A stretch of 64,000 nucleotides of DNA from contig NC_083637.1 of the NCBI RefSeq assembly GCF_963576545.1, forward strand, positions 20,580,507 to 20,644,506. The letters run 5' to 3'. The position numbers and the translations under genes are program-made. Below the pieces are notes generated by a model, which was given only the letters and a program-made list of their open reading frames with translations, had not been told where the DNA came from and searched no databases. Positions 10,460 to 21,985 of the stretch are shown piece after piece (position 1 is the stretch's first letter; each line of letters begins with the position of its first letter). The DNA is from Limanda limanda (lineage: Eukaryota > Chordata > Actinopteri > Pleuronectiformes > Pleuronectidae).

Positions 10460-10870
10460 CATGGAGTTCTCTCCATGTCTCCTCCCCTCCTATCCTCTCT
10501 CCTCTTTTTCTTATCTCCTTCTCTTGTAATCGGCTCATTCTTTCCCCCTCTTTTTCTCCTCTTGCCCCCTTTCTTGATTTTATTTCTTCCCATCCCATCG
10601 CCTGCCTCTGCTGTCACCGCACCATCTTCGCTCCATCCCACTCCTCAGCCATCCTTTTCTTCTCTCACCGCCTCATCCTCTTTGCTCATCTTTTCATCCT
10701 CTCCTCTGCCTCCTTGTCCTCTCCTCCTTTTGTCGCCACACTTCCCCTCCTCCTCTATCCCCTCCACGCTCTACTATCTCTGCTCTTCACCTCTGTTCTC
10801 TCCTTCATCTGTCTTCTTTTCCTCTGCTAATTCTGTCTTTCCCACCCCTCTTTCTCCACCTCTCCTCCTT
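10460..10870. repeat. pyrimidine-rich low-complexity tract
   Basis: About 400 bp of nearly pure C/T with scattered A and G (tcctcccctcctatcctctctcc, ctcctctgcctccttgtcc). Serine/proline/leucine-rich frames over it are compositional artefacts. It abuts the TG46 array. Confidence 0.75.
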
Positions 10871-10877
10871 ACTCAAT

Positions 10878-10878
<1 letters not shown>

Positions 10879-10972
<94 letters not shown>
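10879..10972. repeat. (TG)46 microsatellite
   Basis: About 92 bp of uninterrupted TG, the first of four long dinucleotide arrays that precede sgcz exon 1. Threonine/histidine and valine/cysteine frames over it are not genes. Confidence 0.95.
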
Positions 10973-10973
<1 letters not shown>

Positions 10974-11243
10974 CAGATAACACAAAGCCCTGGTGGTCAG
11001 CAGGCGGCGACACCTTATTATACAGGCGAGAGAAGGATGTGGACAATTCATAAAATAACAAAAGAAAAAACAAAAGACAGAAGAAAGAAAGAAAGTTTTG
11101 TCATCCGGCTATAATAAATATGATTTATTTATCTGTTATATCTCTCCACAGTCTCAATGTGATTATATTTGTGTTCAATTCAAATGACTGCATCAGCTAA
11201 TCAGTTTGGTACAGATACACTCTTTCTATGTACCTCTCTCTCT
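10973..11243. other. spacer between microsatellites
   Basis: Unique AT-rich sequence including a small gaaagaaagaaag run near 11083-11094. Nothing else recognised. Confidence 0.4.
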
Positions 11244-11279
11244 CTCACATACACACACGAACACAAACACGAACACACA

Positions 11280-11318
<39 letters not shown>
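11244..11318. repeat. compound CA microsatellite, (AC)18 core
   Basis: Interrupted acacacgaacacaaacacgaacacac runs into a clean AC array at about 11283-11318, preceded by a short TC run. Confidence 0.9.
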
Positions 11319-11319
<1 letters not shown>

Positions 11320-11469
11320 AGCAGCAGCAGACTTTCTGCAACAGCCTGTGCATTTAAATCTTTCTTGTCTTCAGTGGCAAAGCAGCATTTTCATTCATCT
11401 ACTTGATTAGACCCCCCCCTCTCTCCTCCCTTCCACTCTGTCTCTGTCACACACTCACGCAGGCACGCA

Positions 11470-11470
<1 letters not shown>

Positions 11471-11546
<76 letters not shown>

Positions 11547-11556
11547 GCACGCACAC
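11471..11556. repeat. (AC)36 microsatellite with CGCA extension
   Basis: Seventy-two bases of pure AC are followed by cgcacgcacgcacac. Third long dinucleotide array upstream of sgcz. Confidence 0.93.
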
Positions 11557-11681
11557 ATACCGGTCAGTCTCTGGAGCCACATACAGCATAAAGCGTCCTT
11601 CCTTCTCTCTTCTCGTCTCAACTCTGGCAGCTCTCTCCTTATCCTCCTCTCTTCAGTGTTTCTCCCTCCCTCTTTCTCTCT

Positions 11682-12429
<748 letters not shown>

Positions 12430-12468
12430 ATGGACCGGTCCACGTCTTTGGATATAGAAGCGCTCAAG
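12430..12468 (+). CDS. sgcz: sgcz first coding exon (zeta-sarcoglycan N-terminus)
   Basis: Thirteen codons, MDRSTSLDIEALK, end exactly at AAG followed by the donor GTAAGG at 12469. From memory, human SGCZ begins MDRSTNLDIEELK before the MTREQY segment, so 11 of 13 residues agree. delta- and gamma-sarcoglycan start differently. The start has strong context (G at -3 and +4). The family protein has about 300-310 residues: this short cytosolic leader, one transmembrane helix (type II), and a large extracellular domain ending in a cysteine cluster. It belongs to the sarcoglycan complex linked to dystrophin in muscle membranes. The next exon, beginning with a second in-frame Met in mammals, is not in the window. 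The exon is too short to identify alone. The call rests on the exact splice boundary, the CpG-rich leader and divergent tusc3 upstream. Confidence 0.82.
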
Positions 12469-12541
12469 GTAAGGAACGCGCTCGCATGCAGCCGGGCGGC
12501 GCGCACATGTGCCCTGGGAGAGAGTTGCGATCCCCCCCCGC

Positions 12542-12735
12542 TGGGTGGATGGGTGGATTGATTCATGCATGGATGGATGAAACGCCAATAAATGTCTAGG
12601 TGACCTGTTGGGTTCCTGGTGATGATTGGTGGCATGATTGTTCCCAGTGGGTGGCTGGTTGGACTAATCCGCAGCATGTGACGGGTATAATGGGTAAAGC
12701 TGGTGGGTGAGTGATGCGTGGATGAGTATCCAGGT
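12542..12735. repeat. degenerate GGTGGATGG-type simple sequence
   Basis: Words such as gggtggatgggtgga, gcatggatggatgaa, gggtggctggttgg and gtgggtgagtgatgcgtggatgag recur. This is an old imperfect tetranucleotide-like (TGGA) repeat just inside intron 1. Confidence 0.55.
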
Positions 12736-15328
12736 TCCTGTTTGGACTCCCTGACCCAGGGGCTTCAGGATCCTCCATTGGCTCTTCCTCCATCTCTCCC
12801 ACATAGCACGATCTGCACAAACCCACACTCTTTCTATGTTCGAATAAAGGGAGGGAAAGAGCAGGGAAGCGCCTGTTGTCAGTATTCGGTGCGTGGGGTG
12901 AATTTCAATATGCTTTGCTTGCACGGTTGTTGCAGGGAATTGCTGTGGGCGTCGGTGGGACATGCACTGTGCAGAGGGTCTGGGCAGAGGGAAGGAAGAG
13001 AGAGATTTCAAGCCTGTCCTGCAATGCCTCTCTTCATCACTCTCTCACAAATTAGTTTTAAGTGCAGTTCAGTGTGTTAGAAGTGAGATCTTCACCCAAA
13101 GCAATCCAAATCCTGGAGAGAGTGAATGTTTGAGTGACATACTGAAAACGGTTTGCCATGGCAGAAGTATGGGTCTGTGCAGAAGCTAGAATAAGCACCA
13201 GCAATAGTAGAAGTGTGTGAATAATAGTCAATACAAATCCAGAAAGCTCATTATCACTCCATGCCCCATGCATTATGTTATCCTATACTGACTTTTTAAA
13301 ATGTATTGTCAGGAATAATGGGTGTAAAAAAACATCCGCGTCATAGACCCTGTGCTGCTGCAGTTGCCGATAAGCACTGATTTGATAAATCAGCAAATCA
13401 ATGAGGTCGCCCAGCGGTTTGACATTTCAAGTAACATTTTATGGGATCAAATTTCTGAGAAAGGCATCCTCGGTGCTGGGCTGATGCACTGCTCCAAATT
13501 GACTCTGACTCAGCCGGCTGGTTGTGGAGCCGAAAGATGGAAATCTGCAATTTGATTTTGAAAAATGACAGCAACCGTTCAACAGTGAGCTCGATGTGCA
13601 GGAGTGTGAGAGTGTTGATGGACTGTCTGCTCATTTCCGAGTTTACGCAAATTGTACTGCGTCAGAGAATCTAACTAAAACTTATCTAGTTTTCTAAAAG
13701 TGAGTGTCTCTTATTTACTACAATCTTTAGTTTGTTGCTGATGAAAGCTGAGGTAGTCCCCAATTTATCATATTGGAAAGCTGGTTATGTTGCCGTTGAC
13801 AAGTTAAACATTCAATACTATAATATATCTGGAGAGACATATGTTACGTCTCTCATGTTAAAAGTGCAATTGCATCATCATTTTGTGCTAGACACATTAT
13901 CATGTATAGTTTTGTCGGAGGTGGTTGATTTTTCCACAGAATTGGTGTTGAAAAAAACGGTTTTCTTCTGGAGTTGGTTGTTTCTGTCTTTGGGTTTGAA
14001 CGTCCCAAACAGTTACCACAGAGCTCACATGCACACAGCTGCTGGTAGCAAATTTCCGTGAGCAGGGTTTGTAATAGCAGACATTTTCTGCATATGAGCA
14101 AAGATTCATTCCTCTGCAGTGGCATTAAAGGCACTGGCCCACAGATAACTGTACCATATTCAGGGCTTAACAAGAAATGAAGAGAGGAACAGGAGACGTT
14201 AACTGTGATAAACAGCAGACGATGCCGATGTACTGATTCTCCCTCACAGACAAACGCACTCAGGAGAGCTTGAGAGCCAGAGCTCATCTACTGTCCAGTA
14301 AACTTCCACGTCACGCACTTGGCCACACCTCCAACAGTCTTCACTCTTTCGCTGCTCTCTTTGTTGTCTTCTGATATGCTTGAGGAGAGGTTTCTGGAGG
14401 AGAATTTAAGGGGGGAGGGGGGTACTGTACATCTTAATACTGCAATCCTCAAGAAAACTCCAATATCATGAAAACAGTGTGGTAAATGGAAATTCTGGTA
14501 CTTTTCAAACTGTATTCCTGTTGTCATTATTTGTCCGTCATTCAGCTCTCAGTATTACAATGAGTTGGATATGGCTTTACACACACAACTGGGGTTTGAG
14601 CTTCACTCAAGCCAACTCCAGTTGCCCATACAGCTATGCACAACCCCTGGTGTTCTCCTATCTGTGGCCGCACTGACCACAAGTAAACCTTTAACTTGCC
14701 ATCTCAGGCTGAGATATACAGGTGACACAATGCTAAGCACTATTTTCCTAAAGCCTTCCGTATAAAATTAGCTTTACATATAAATTGTAAGGCTTGTCAC
14801 TGTAATGCAAAACTAACAAAACTGAACACAAAAACAAACCCCTGGGTTAGCTATTGTAACAAGAACAATTTAAGCTATTAACTCTGGATGACCTGAGTCT
14901 CTGCAACACAGGTGTTGATGCCCCAAAGTCAGAGCAGCTAAAATTATGAGAATAACACACAAGTCAGAAATGCTACAATCTTCTTTCACTATTCAATGAA
15001 AGCCTCTTGCAGTTTTGAGAAGTGGTTGCATATTAAGTGTTGGTGTCCCCAGGGTCAAATGATATTACCATCTTCATCTTTGTAAATAAGTGATTAACAT
15101 GATGATCCAAAACTCCCTGCTGATGTTGGACCGAAGATCCAATTTTACATTAACTGTAATTTAAGTAAAATAGTGTCATCTCAAGCATAAAATACTGTGT
15201 TTGTCTGTTTGTCTTTTTGTGCATGATTCTGGCCAGCTGGCTTTTCAAACTTGAGACAGACAGACAGACACACAAACACAGTGCACTGACTGGAAACAAA
15301 TCTGGCTTTTCATTAGATTGGATCGCTA
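12736..15328. other. sgcz intron, nothing recognised
   Basis: Unique-looking sequence. Frames of up to 144 codons on either strand (for example minus strand 13853-14287) have no recognisable domain, no splice-supported structure and ordinary composition for chance frames. Confidence 0.4.
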
Positions 15329-15453
15329 TGTGTGTGTGTGTGTGTGTGTGAGTGCACGCGCCTGAAATGCAAAGAGCAATCACAGGAAATGAACAATGAA
15401 CAAGGACAATGCTGGGACATTGGTAAGAAGCTGCATTATATCAAATATACAAG

Positions 15454-15492
<39 letters not shown>

Positions 15493-15500
15493 GGCATATG
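15329..15500. repeat. two TG microsatellites with intervening unique DNA
   Basis: A TG11 tract at 15329-15350 and a second at about 15456-15478 that continues as an interrupted cgcgcgtgtgtgtgtgggcatatgcg stretch. Reading frames over them are valine/cysteine artefacts. Confidence 0.85.
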
Positions 15501-15759
15501 CGTGCGTGTGTGGGCATGTGTGCATGCGTATTTGACCAAAGACCTATCTGCTTGTAAATCAGTGCAGGTTTCAATATCAATGGAGCAGTTTAAGTGCTAT
15601 TGATCTTTAGTAATAGCTGCACCATAAATTATATGCAGTATAATAAAGGCAGTCAGACTGAATTTGACCCTCTAGATCAGAAGCTTTCAACTTGTAACAG
15701 GGACATGTTGGAAAAGCATACAGTGGTTTTACTTTGGTCCCACTAGGTTGAAATCAGAA

Positions 15760-16270
15760 GTTAACCCTGCTGTAACCAGGTACCCTCAGTTCAGACCTTT
15801 ATCATGCCAGAAAACAAAACACACAAATGTTAAAATAGTCTTGACAAAACCCATTGGTATTTGTGAATGGGTCTGGACCCCTCGGTTCACTTTTGATATG
15901 CAGGGAGCATTATCGACAGACATTCAAACAGTCAGAGCAATGACATGTGATGTAGATCAAGGCTGGAATTTAAACAGACTACTAAATAGCAGATACTCCT
16001 CTTTTCGAAAATATACAATCCAGGTCTGTTCATTTGTCTCTATGGTGGATTCATCAGACGACTCCACAACAGTGGCAGCCATCATGAAAATGCTCAGCAG
16101 CGCTCCTCTGTCAGTTATCGTATCGGAATCCCGCCCCATTTTAGTTAAAGGGTTGTGATTGGCTTCACCAGTTTCAGGACAAATGGTCTGAAAGGGAAGG
16201 AGGGCCAGACCAATTCTGCAAGCGTGAATATACATGAGTTTGCTAACTGGTCTGGTTTCCAGACTCCAAA
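15760..16270. repeat. percomorph interspersed repeat, about 0.5 kb
   Basis: The block including gcagggagcattatcgacagacattcaaacagtc, ggtggattcatcagacgactccacaac, cagttatcgtatcggaatcccgcccc and ggtctgaaagggaaggagggccagacc is one I recognise as a recurrent percomorph repeat. It ends near tggtctggtttccagactcc, whose own ends are palindromic (ggtctgg...ccagac). A 136-codon frame across it (15748-16158) is therefore not taken as a gene. Class unknown. Confidence 0.5.
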
Positions 16271-17479
16271 AGCATTTAACATTCTAAAAACCCAGTAAGA
16301 TAATTACAGCCATTTAAATTGTTGATTTAATGCAGACAACTCAGGACTGGTCGTAACACGAGGAAAAAATGTATGAATTTTTTTTGAATCCAAGTTAATT
16401 CCATCACATTATGAGTCGTGCATTCGATTGAACTTATAACACTTATTGGACATGGAATAAATCAAAACTTGAACCAGTCGCACCTATCATTTTGCACCGA
16501 GATGTCTGACAACTGAGGGCAAAAGCAGTGAGAACAAATCCATATTAACCACCATTATATTATGGTAGGGTGTGAACATTTGTTTCCACTGGTCACTGAA
16601 ATCTCAAAACCTCTAAAGCCCTTTTTCCATTGGTCAAAAAAATGAAAACCACCACCCACCACTATCTGGCTTTTACCTGCTATGAAAACTTATTCTATCG
16701 CGTTTCATTCTGCTCCAGGTTCCGATCGGCAGTGAACGAAACACACGGCTAAATGTGTCAATTTTGGCAGGCAGCCAGGTGAGAGAGCACCTCAGTAGCC
16801 GCTTGTGACGTTGCACATGACGCAGTGGGGGAAAAGAACAGAATGGCTATGGAAAAGGAGTCAATTTGAGTTTTACGGGGTTTACCCATATTTAAAAGCC
16901 CAGAGTATACCCACAAATGTCGGGGTAAAAGAGGTATCAGGCCCTTTATCAGGCTGAAATCAAAAACCTAAAATTAGAGGTTGAAATAATGTGCGTTGGC
17001 TCCAGCTGACAATGGCTGCCAGTTTGTCTTCATCAAATACTTGCACCGCTTCACAGACCACCTAGTTTTTCACGACAGAGCACAACCTGCAAGGGATGGT
17101 TAGTTACCTGCCAAAGTGGCTGGCAAAGCGCAGCAGCTTATGGTACGAGCTTCAGCCAAAATGAGCCAGCGTTTCGGATGGTGGCTGCTCTCCCACCCTG
17201 GGTTGCACTTTTCACGTAACCCCATTTGGTAAGTACCCATTTTTTGCATTTTTGGCGCCTGAATAGCTCAACTGGAGCTGTTGAGGGTTCAGTGCCTTTT
17301 CCAAGGGCGCTCCAACAGTAGCTGCCGAGGGATGGGAGAACATTACTCATTCATTTGAGCAAGCCAACCCCACGTCTGCCTCTCTAACCTTCAGGCAAGC
17401 ACAATCCCTCATCTGTGTATCAGCAGGCACCGGTTCAGTCTAACCATGTTACAAGCACAAGCTTACCACTCATGCGCTG
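16271..17479. other. sgcz intron, possible old inverted-repeat element near 16620-16860
   Basis: Mostly unique. ccctttttccattgg (about 16620) and atggaaaagg (about 16849) are near-inverse and could be the ends of a decayed small element, but the match is too short to assert. Nothing else recognised. Confidence 0.3.
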
Positions 17480-17900
17480 ATGATTTAATGTGCTGCAGTG
17501 TAAAATACATTATATCCTGGTGACAGTCATGTTTGTTGAAGCTGCCAGTGTGACAGCTGCACAATTTGAAAAGTAGGCACCTCACTCGGAGCCAAGCAGA
17601 CTTCATTCCTGTAATAGCCAAGCTTTCCCGAACATCTGTATGGACGCTTACTCCATTTTTAAAACCATGGCAGACAGGCCGCGATGTATTAGGATGACTG
17701 AGGGTGACGCGGCATTAATAACAAAGCCTCCTCCGGGTGCCAAATGTTTCACAGCTTTGTATTGATAGGCAGCCACATGTGGCCTTAACTACCAGGCAGT
17801 TTCTCAACCTTTACGAAGGGAGCCCACATGCATCAGCACTATTTAATTGAATGAATTAAGTAAGTCGGAACTTATCATTATTCATAATTCAATCGGAGGT
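17480..17900. other. unique block, candidate conserved non-coding sequence
   Basis: Repeat-free block with several homeodomain/bZIP-like words (gcggcattaataac, atttaattgaatgaattaag, ttattcataattcaatc, cacatgtgg) and a balanced composition unlike neighbouring repeats. Conservation cannot be judged from one sequence. Confidence 0.2.
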
Positions 17901-19844
17901 CCCTCTGCTCTGCTGCAAACAGAGGGGTAATAAGAAAAATAAACTAATGGCAACTTTATGACCAAATATACCTGGCACTGGTCATGGTACTGGGAGAAAG
18001 TATGGTCGAGAAGCAATGGTAAAATAAATATATGTTTTTTTGAAATGTAAAAAATGTATTGAAGAACTTGAATCGGTTTGCAAGTATGAATGAAGCCGAA
18101 CTATAGGCAAGCGACTGAAAAAACTAGCTTTATCACATAAAATGGTTTTGGCCCTTTATCGTTCTGACAGGAATCCTAGCTCCCCGCCACCTGCAAAGCA
18201 ACAAGCTAATGAACTTGACTTTGAACAAGTTGAAAATCTGTCTGTGTCCACAATATTCTGTACAGTAAAGACAAGGATGTCTGGAAACCCTCCAATTTAC
18301 TGCGGGCTTTCTTCTAATTTTCATATTGTAACCATTTGATTCACTCCATTTACACACATAATGCCTGAAGCGTTAGCAAACCATATTCAAGGTAAACTGC
18401 CAAGTCTAGTCAGGCTCCTTTTTGTCCACATCAGATCTATCGTTTATTAGCTGATCTCACAGAGAGGCCGCTATCATCAAACAGTTGTGTAAGTGTGTGA
18501 GTGTGTTGCATTAATATATTCACGTGTATGAGAGAAATTTCGTTATATCTGCTGCACAACAGAGTGAAGTAATTCTAACTGTGGAATCCTGTGTGCGTTT
18601 GTGTCTGTGTCTGAGCTCCCCACCACTCCACATAATAAAGTGGCTGAAGCTAAACTTGACCAGCTGGTCTGAGCAGCATTTATGGAACATGCACCAAGAT
18701 TTCTGCAGAGCTTTCCAAACAGCGCCCGGCTGCCGGCCAAAAAGCTGATATGGTCCAGTCTAGACTGTTGCTTTGATGCCACAAAGCCTTTATTTCTAAT
18801 TCCCTATGTTTGGAAAGTGTAATTGGTCATATTGTGATGCAAAGCCACAGATGGACCAACATGTTTTGTAGGGAGCTGAATAGCCTGCATTTATGACATA
18901 GCTCACTGGGCACACAGCAAATTGCTAATCTGGCTGCTGATGGTTTAGTCTTCATAACACTAAGACATCGTGTATCATTGTATCGCTGCAGTCAAACTAT
19001 TTTTTAGTAGTGTATAGGTGACAGTCACTGCAGTACTGGGCGGACTTGGTACACTGGATTATAGACCAGATGGGTGCTGTGTAACGCTCATGGGAGCTGT
19101 GCAGCTGGTGCATAGAGCAACAGTTGTAAGCAGGTTGTTGTAGATGTTTAAACACAGGCCTGTGCAGAACACTAAGCTATACGCCATCTATTATCACTAT
19201 AATTAAAACGTCCAATAGACTTAAGGGGTCAAATCAAAGGTGAACAAGCTTTGCACTAAATGTGGCAAATGTAATTATTCTTAAGGAACACTGGCACTGC
19301 CAAGGCAATATTTTACAGAAACCCGTGATTGGTGCCAGTTACATTGTGTGTTCTGCATGTAAATGAAATTACACACAGAACAATGGCGACGTTCAAGCAG
19401 AATTTACTGAGGATGTTGCAGAGACACTGGCAGCCTCCTCTGAGAAACAATTACTGATTTAGAGGCCTTTTCAAACCCACCGGGAAAAAATTATAGACAG
19501 CAAAGTCGTGTGTGGGGATTCGCCGAACAACAGTCGAGGCAGAATGGACTGCAGAGGTGTTTTGTAAGCGGAGAGAAAACATCATGGTGTTGAACTTGGC
19601 CCCGGGGAGGCTCGGGGGTCCAGATCGGTGTACAGTGGTTATAATTACACTCACGCACACAAACACACACACACACGAACACACACGCAGCCCTATAGTC
19701 CAACACTTACTGCGAATAGGCTTAAGAGGAAAATATGTGACTGTACAACCCTCCACGTTCACATGGCAGATATGAGCATAAACACATGTTTGCCTCAGGC
19801 GTATTATTGTAGACCTTTGCCCTGATCGCCACTCATGGCATTAC
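17901..19844. other. sgcz intron, nothing recognised
   Basis: Unique AT-rich sequence with one interrupted CA tract near 19650-19687. Short frames show no family features. Confidence 0.4.
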
Positions 19845-19848
19845 AAAC

Positions 19849-20101
19849 ACACACACGCACACACACATACACACACACTTGTTCTATTTTAGTGAGGGCA
19901 ATCATCGGCCTGATGCATTCCGTCGCCCCTTACCCTTACCTTAACCATCAAAACTAAATACCTAACCCTAACCCACACCTTATTCTAATCCTAACCCTAA
20001 AACCAAGTCCATAAAACTTTGGAGCCTCGTCACTTTGTAATGTCTATGTTTTAAATGTTCCTCACAAATATATAAGTACAAGTATGTGTGTGTGTGTGTG
20101 T
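19849..20101. mobile_element. small inverted-repeat element with CA/TG-extended ends and CCCTAA-rich core
   Basis: The left end cacacacttgttctatttta.gtgagg (about 19873-19898) is the approximate inverse of the right end cctcacaaatatataagtacaagtatgtgtg (about 20060-20090). CA units flank it on the left (19849-19876) and TG units on the right (20085-20101), extending the inverted repeat. The core has cttacccttaccttaacc, ctaaccctaaccc and cctaaccctaaaacc, telomere-like words. I recognise this arrangement as a widespread fish repeat that sits next to CA microsatellites. Confidence 0.6.
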
Positions 20102-20205
20102 ACACAGCCTAAAACTCCCAAATGAGCAGTCAATCTTAACAGGGACTGAAGCTGCACCTCACTACCTGCCACTCAAGCCCAACCATTCCTCTGCAAGCCT
20201 CGGGG

Positions 20206-20285
20206 TGAGTGTGTGTGTGTGTCTCTCTGTGTGTGTGTGTGCGTGTGTGTGTGTGTGTGTGTCTCTCTGTGTGTGTGTGTGTGTG
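20206..20285. repeat. compound TG microsatellite with internal TCTCTC interruptions
   Basis: TG arrays are interrupted twice by gtctctctgtg at a spacing of about 40 bp, so the array itself has a higher-order repeat of roughly 40 bp. Cysteine/valine frames are artefacts. Confidence 0.85.
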
Positions 20286-21254
20286 ACAACGTGCGTATGT
20301 GCCTCTGCATATGTGTGACGTTCTTCCCCCCATCTTAGCAAAACCCTGGCATGAGGTCATACTTTTGCATATTATTGCAGCTACACAGTCCCTCTCTCAC
20401 TGCAGTCATCCTGATGACGGATGAGAGCTCGAGAGCAAGCGAATGTGTGCGTTCACAAAGCTTCTGTAGGAGTATGTTTCAGTGGTGCACAGCAATATAT
20501 GTTCTCTGCAGACCAAATTTGAGCCGGTATGTTGCATGCAGTCTTAAACCCTGTTCCTCCAATATTACAATTTTTTTGTCATTCCACTTTTTGCACCACA
20601 GTCCTGTTTTCACTGTTCTCACGCTCTATGCTATTTTTTCAGTGTATGTACTTATGTTGGTGCACTAGCTCTTTAAGTGACATCTCCTTACTCTCTGTTG
20701 AAGCCAAAGCAAACTTACTACAACAATAATAAAACAGTTTTCTCACTTGGAGAGGATAAGTTTCCCTCCGTGGCCTACGTAAAATGTCAACCTGAGGTGT
20801 ATTTGGTTCATGGTTCCAGCTGCAGTAGGCACATTTCTTATTTAACACTTATGGCCATCTTACCAGCTACAATCACAATGTGGCACTGCAGTAGCTTAGT
20901 TCAGAGAATAGCCGAATGCATAAAACCTGTTAAATACAAAAATCGAAAGTGTAAAATACAAGCTGTCCCTGTGCTCGCGGGAGTGAGCGAGCGCTCCAAA
21001 CAGCTGAACACCACCAGCTCTGTGACTGTAATTATGGTGCAGTTTACTGAAATCATATAGTACTCCAGGGTTGTCTCAAATACCACAATATCAATGGAAT
21101 TTAGAAAACACAATAATGAGTTTAAATTAAAAAATGTGAGATATATTACACAGAGGGGCTTTATTCCTACTCAGCATTTCATTCATGCCAAAGGCAAATC
21201 TCTGTAGTGACTTCAAATGTTTGTAGAAACTTGTCAAAGCCACAACAGTGATCC
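20286..21254. other. sgcz intron, nothing recognised
   Basis: Unique-looking sequence. A 127-codon plus-strand frame (20677-21060) carries no recognisable motif. No RNA gene or repeat unit identified. Confidence 0.35.
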
Positions 21255-21365
21255 TTCAGATGGGGCTAGAGTCGAGGTCAGGGGATCACCACCATGAATG
21301 TCCACGTAAACATTTGGGCCAGTCCATCCAGTGGATCTAAGATATTTGATTGGTTAAAGATATTA
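21255..21365. repeat. dispersed repeat family B, fragment 1
   Basis: gaggtcaggggatcacca.catgaatgt and ccagtccatccagt...taagatatttgattgg resemble a common teleost repeat with words like 'ggggatcaccaaag', 'catgaatgtctg' and 'atccatccaatagttgttgagatattt'. Two further fragments of the same family lie at 21865-21985 and 28030-28115. Degenerate; recognition approximate. Confidence 0.4.
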
Positions 21366-21864
21366 TGTGTAACATTTCTTCATTACAATTTCTTTAAAGG
21401 ACTTAACCTAAGTTATATATTGTATTGACTTGTTTACTTATGTTAATCAAAAATGTTTCCAACAATGGTCGAACCTGGAGAAATCCCCAGTTTGACTCAA
21501 CTTAAATTTTTGAATGTGTCACATCCACTGTATCTGTGGCTTTCCTCTTCTCTGCTGTGACGTCCTGGGCAAATGACAAATGAGGAAGGAAAATCACATT
21601 GGTCACCAGGTACCCAGTTATCTAGTCTGCTGGTTTTACCTTCCACTGTTTTTATTAGTCACATCTCGTTGTTTCCTGTGACCAACAGTCATCTGGTAAA
21701 GCACAAACACACAGAGTAAAAACAAGCTGCCCAAGAAGTTTATAGGACACGCAATGGCAATGAAAAACCACGATCCCATGAATACATCAAACTAGGTCTT
21801 TTGTAATTGTTTTGCTAGGGAGACTCCTATTGGCCGAAGCTACATATTGTACGTTTGAGTTGAA

Positions 21865-21985
21865 ACTTTGTCTCTCTGGTGGCACCAATGAGGGTCTGGA
21901 CAAACTTCCATGGACTTTCATCCAGTAGTTGTATCTCATAGAAAAACTTCCATCTGGACTAAAGTGAACTGACCAATCAACACTG
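21865..21985. repeat. dispersed repeat family B, fragment 2
   Basis: The stretch ggtggcacca.tgagggtctggacaaacttccatggactttcatccagtagttgtatctcat...atctggactaaagtgaactgacc parallels the same repeat (fatty match to 'catggcaatccatccaatagttgttgagat...tctggaccaaagtggtg'). Confidence 0.4.

Noticed and set aside
13853..14287. 144-codon minus-strand frame, cysteine-rich
   Set aside because: No signal peptide, no spaced cysteine pattern of a known family, no splice context. Judged a chance frame.
15748..16158. 136-codon plus-strand frame
   Set aside because: Lies within a recurrent percomorph interspersed repeat; no transposase or other domain seen.
19961..20000. Interstitial telomere
   Set aside because: The ccctaa words are few and irregular and lie inside a recognised inverted-repeat element, so they are part of that repeat.
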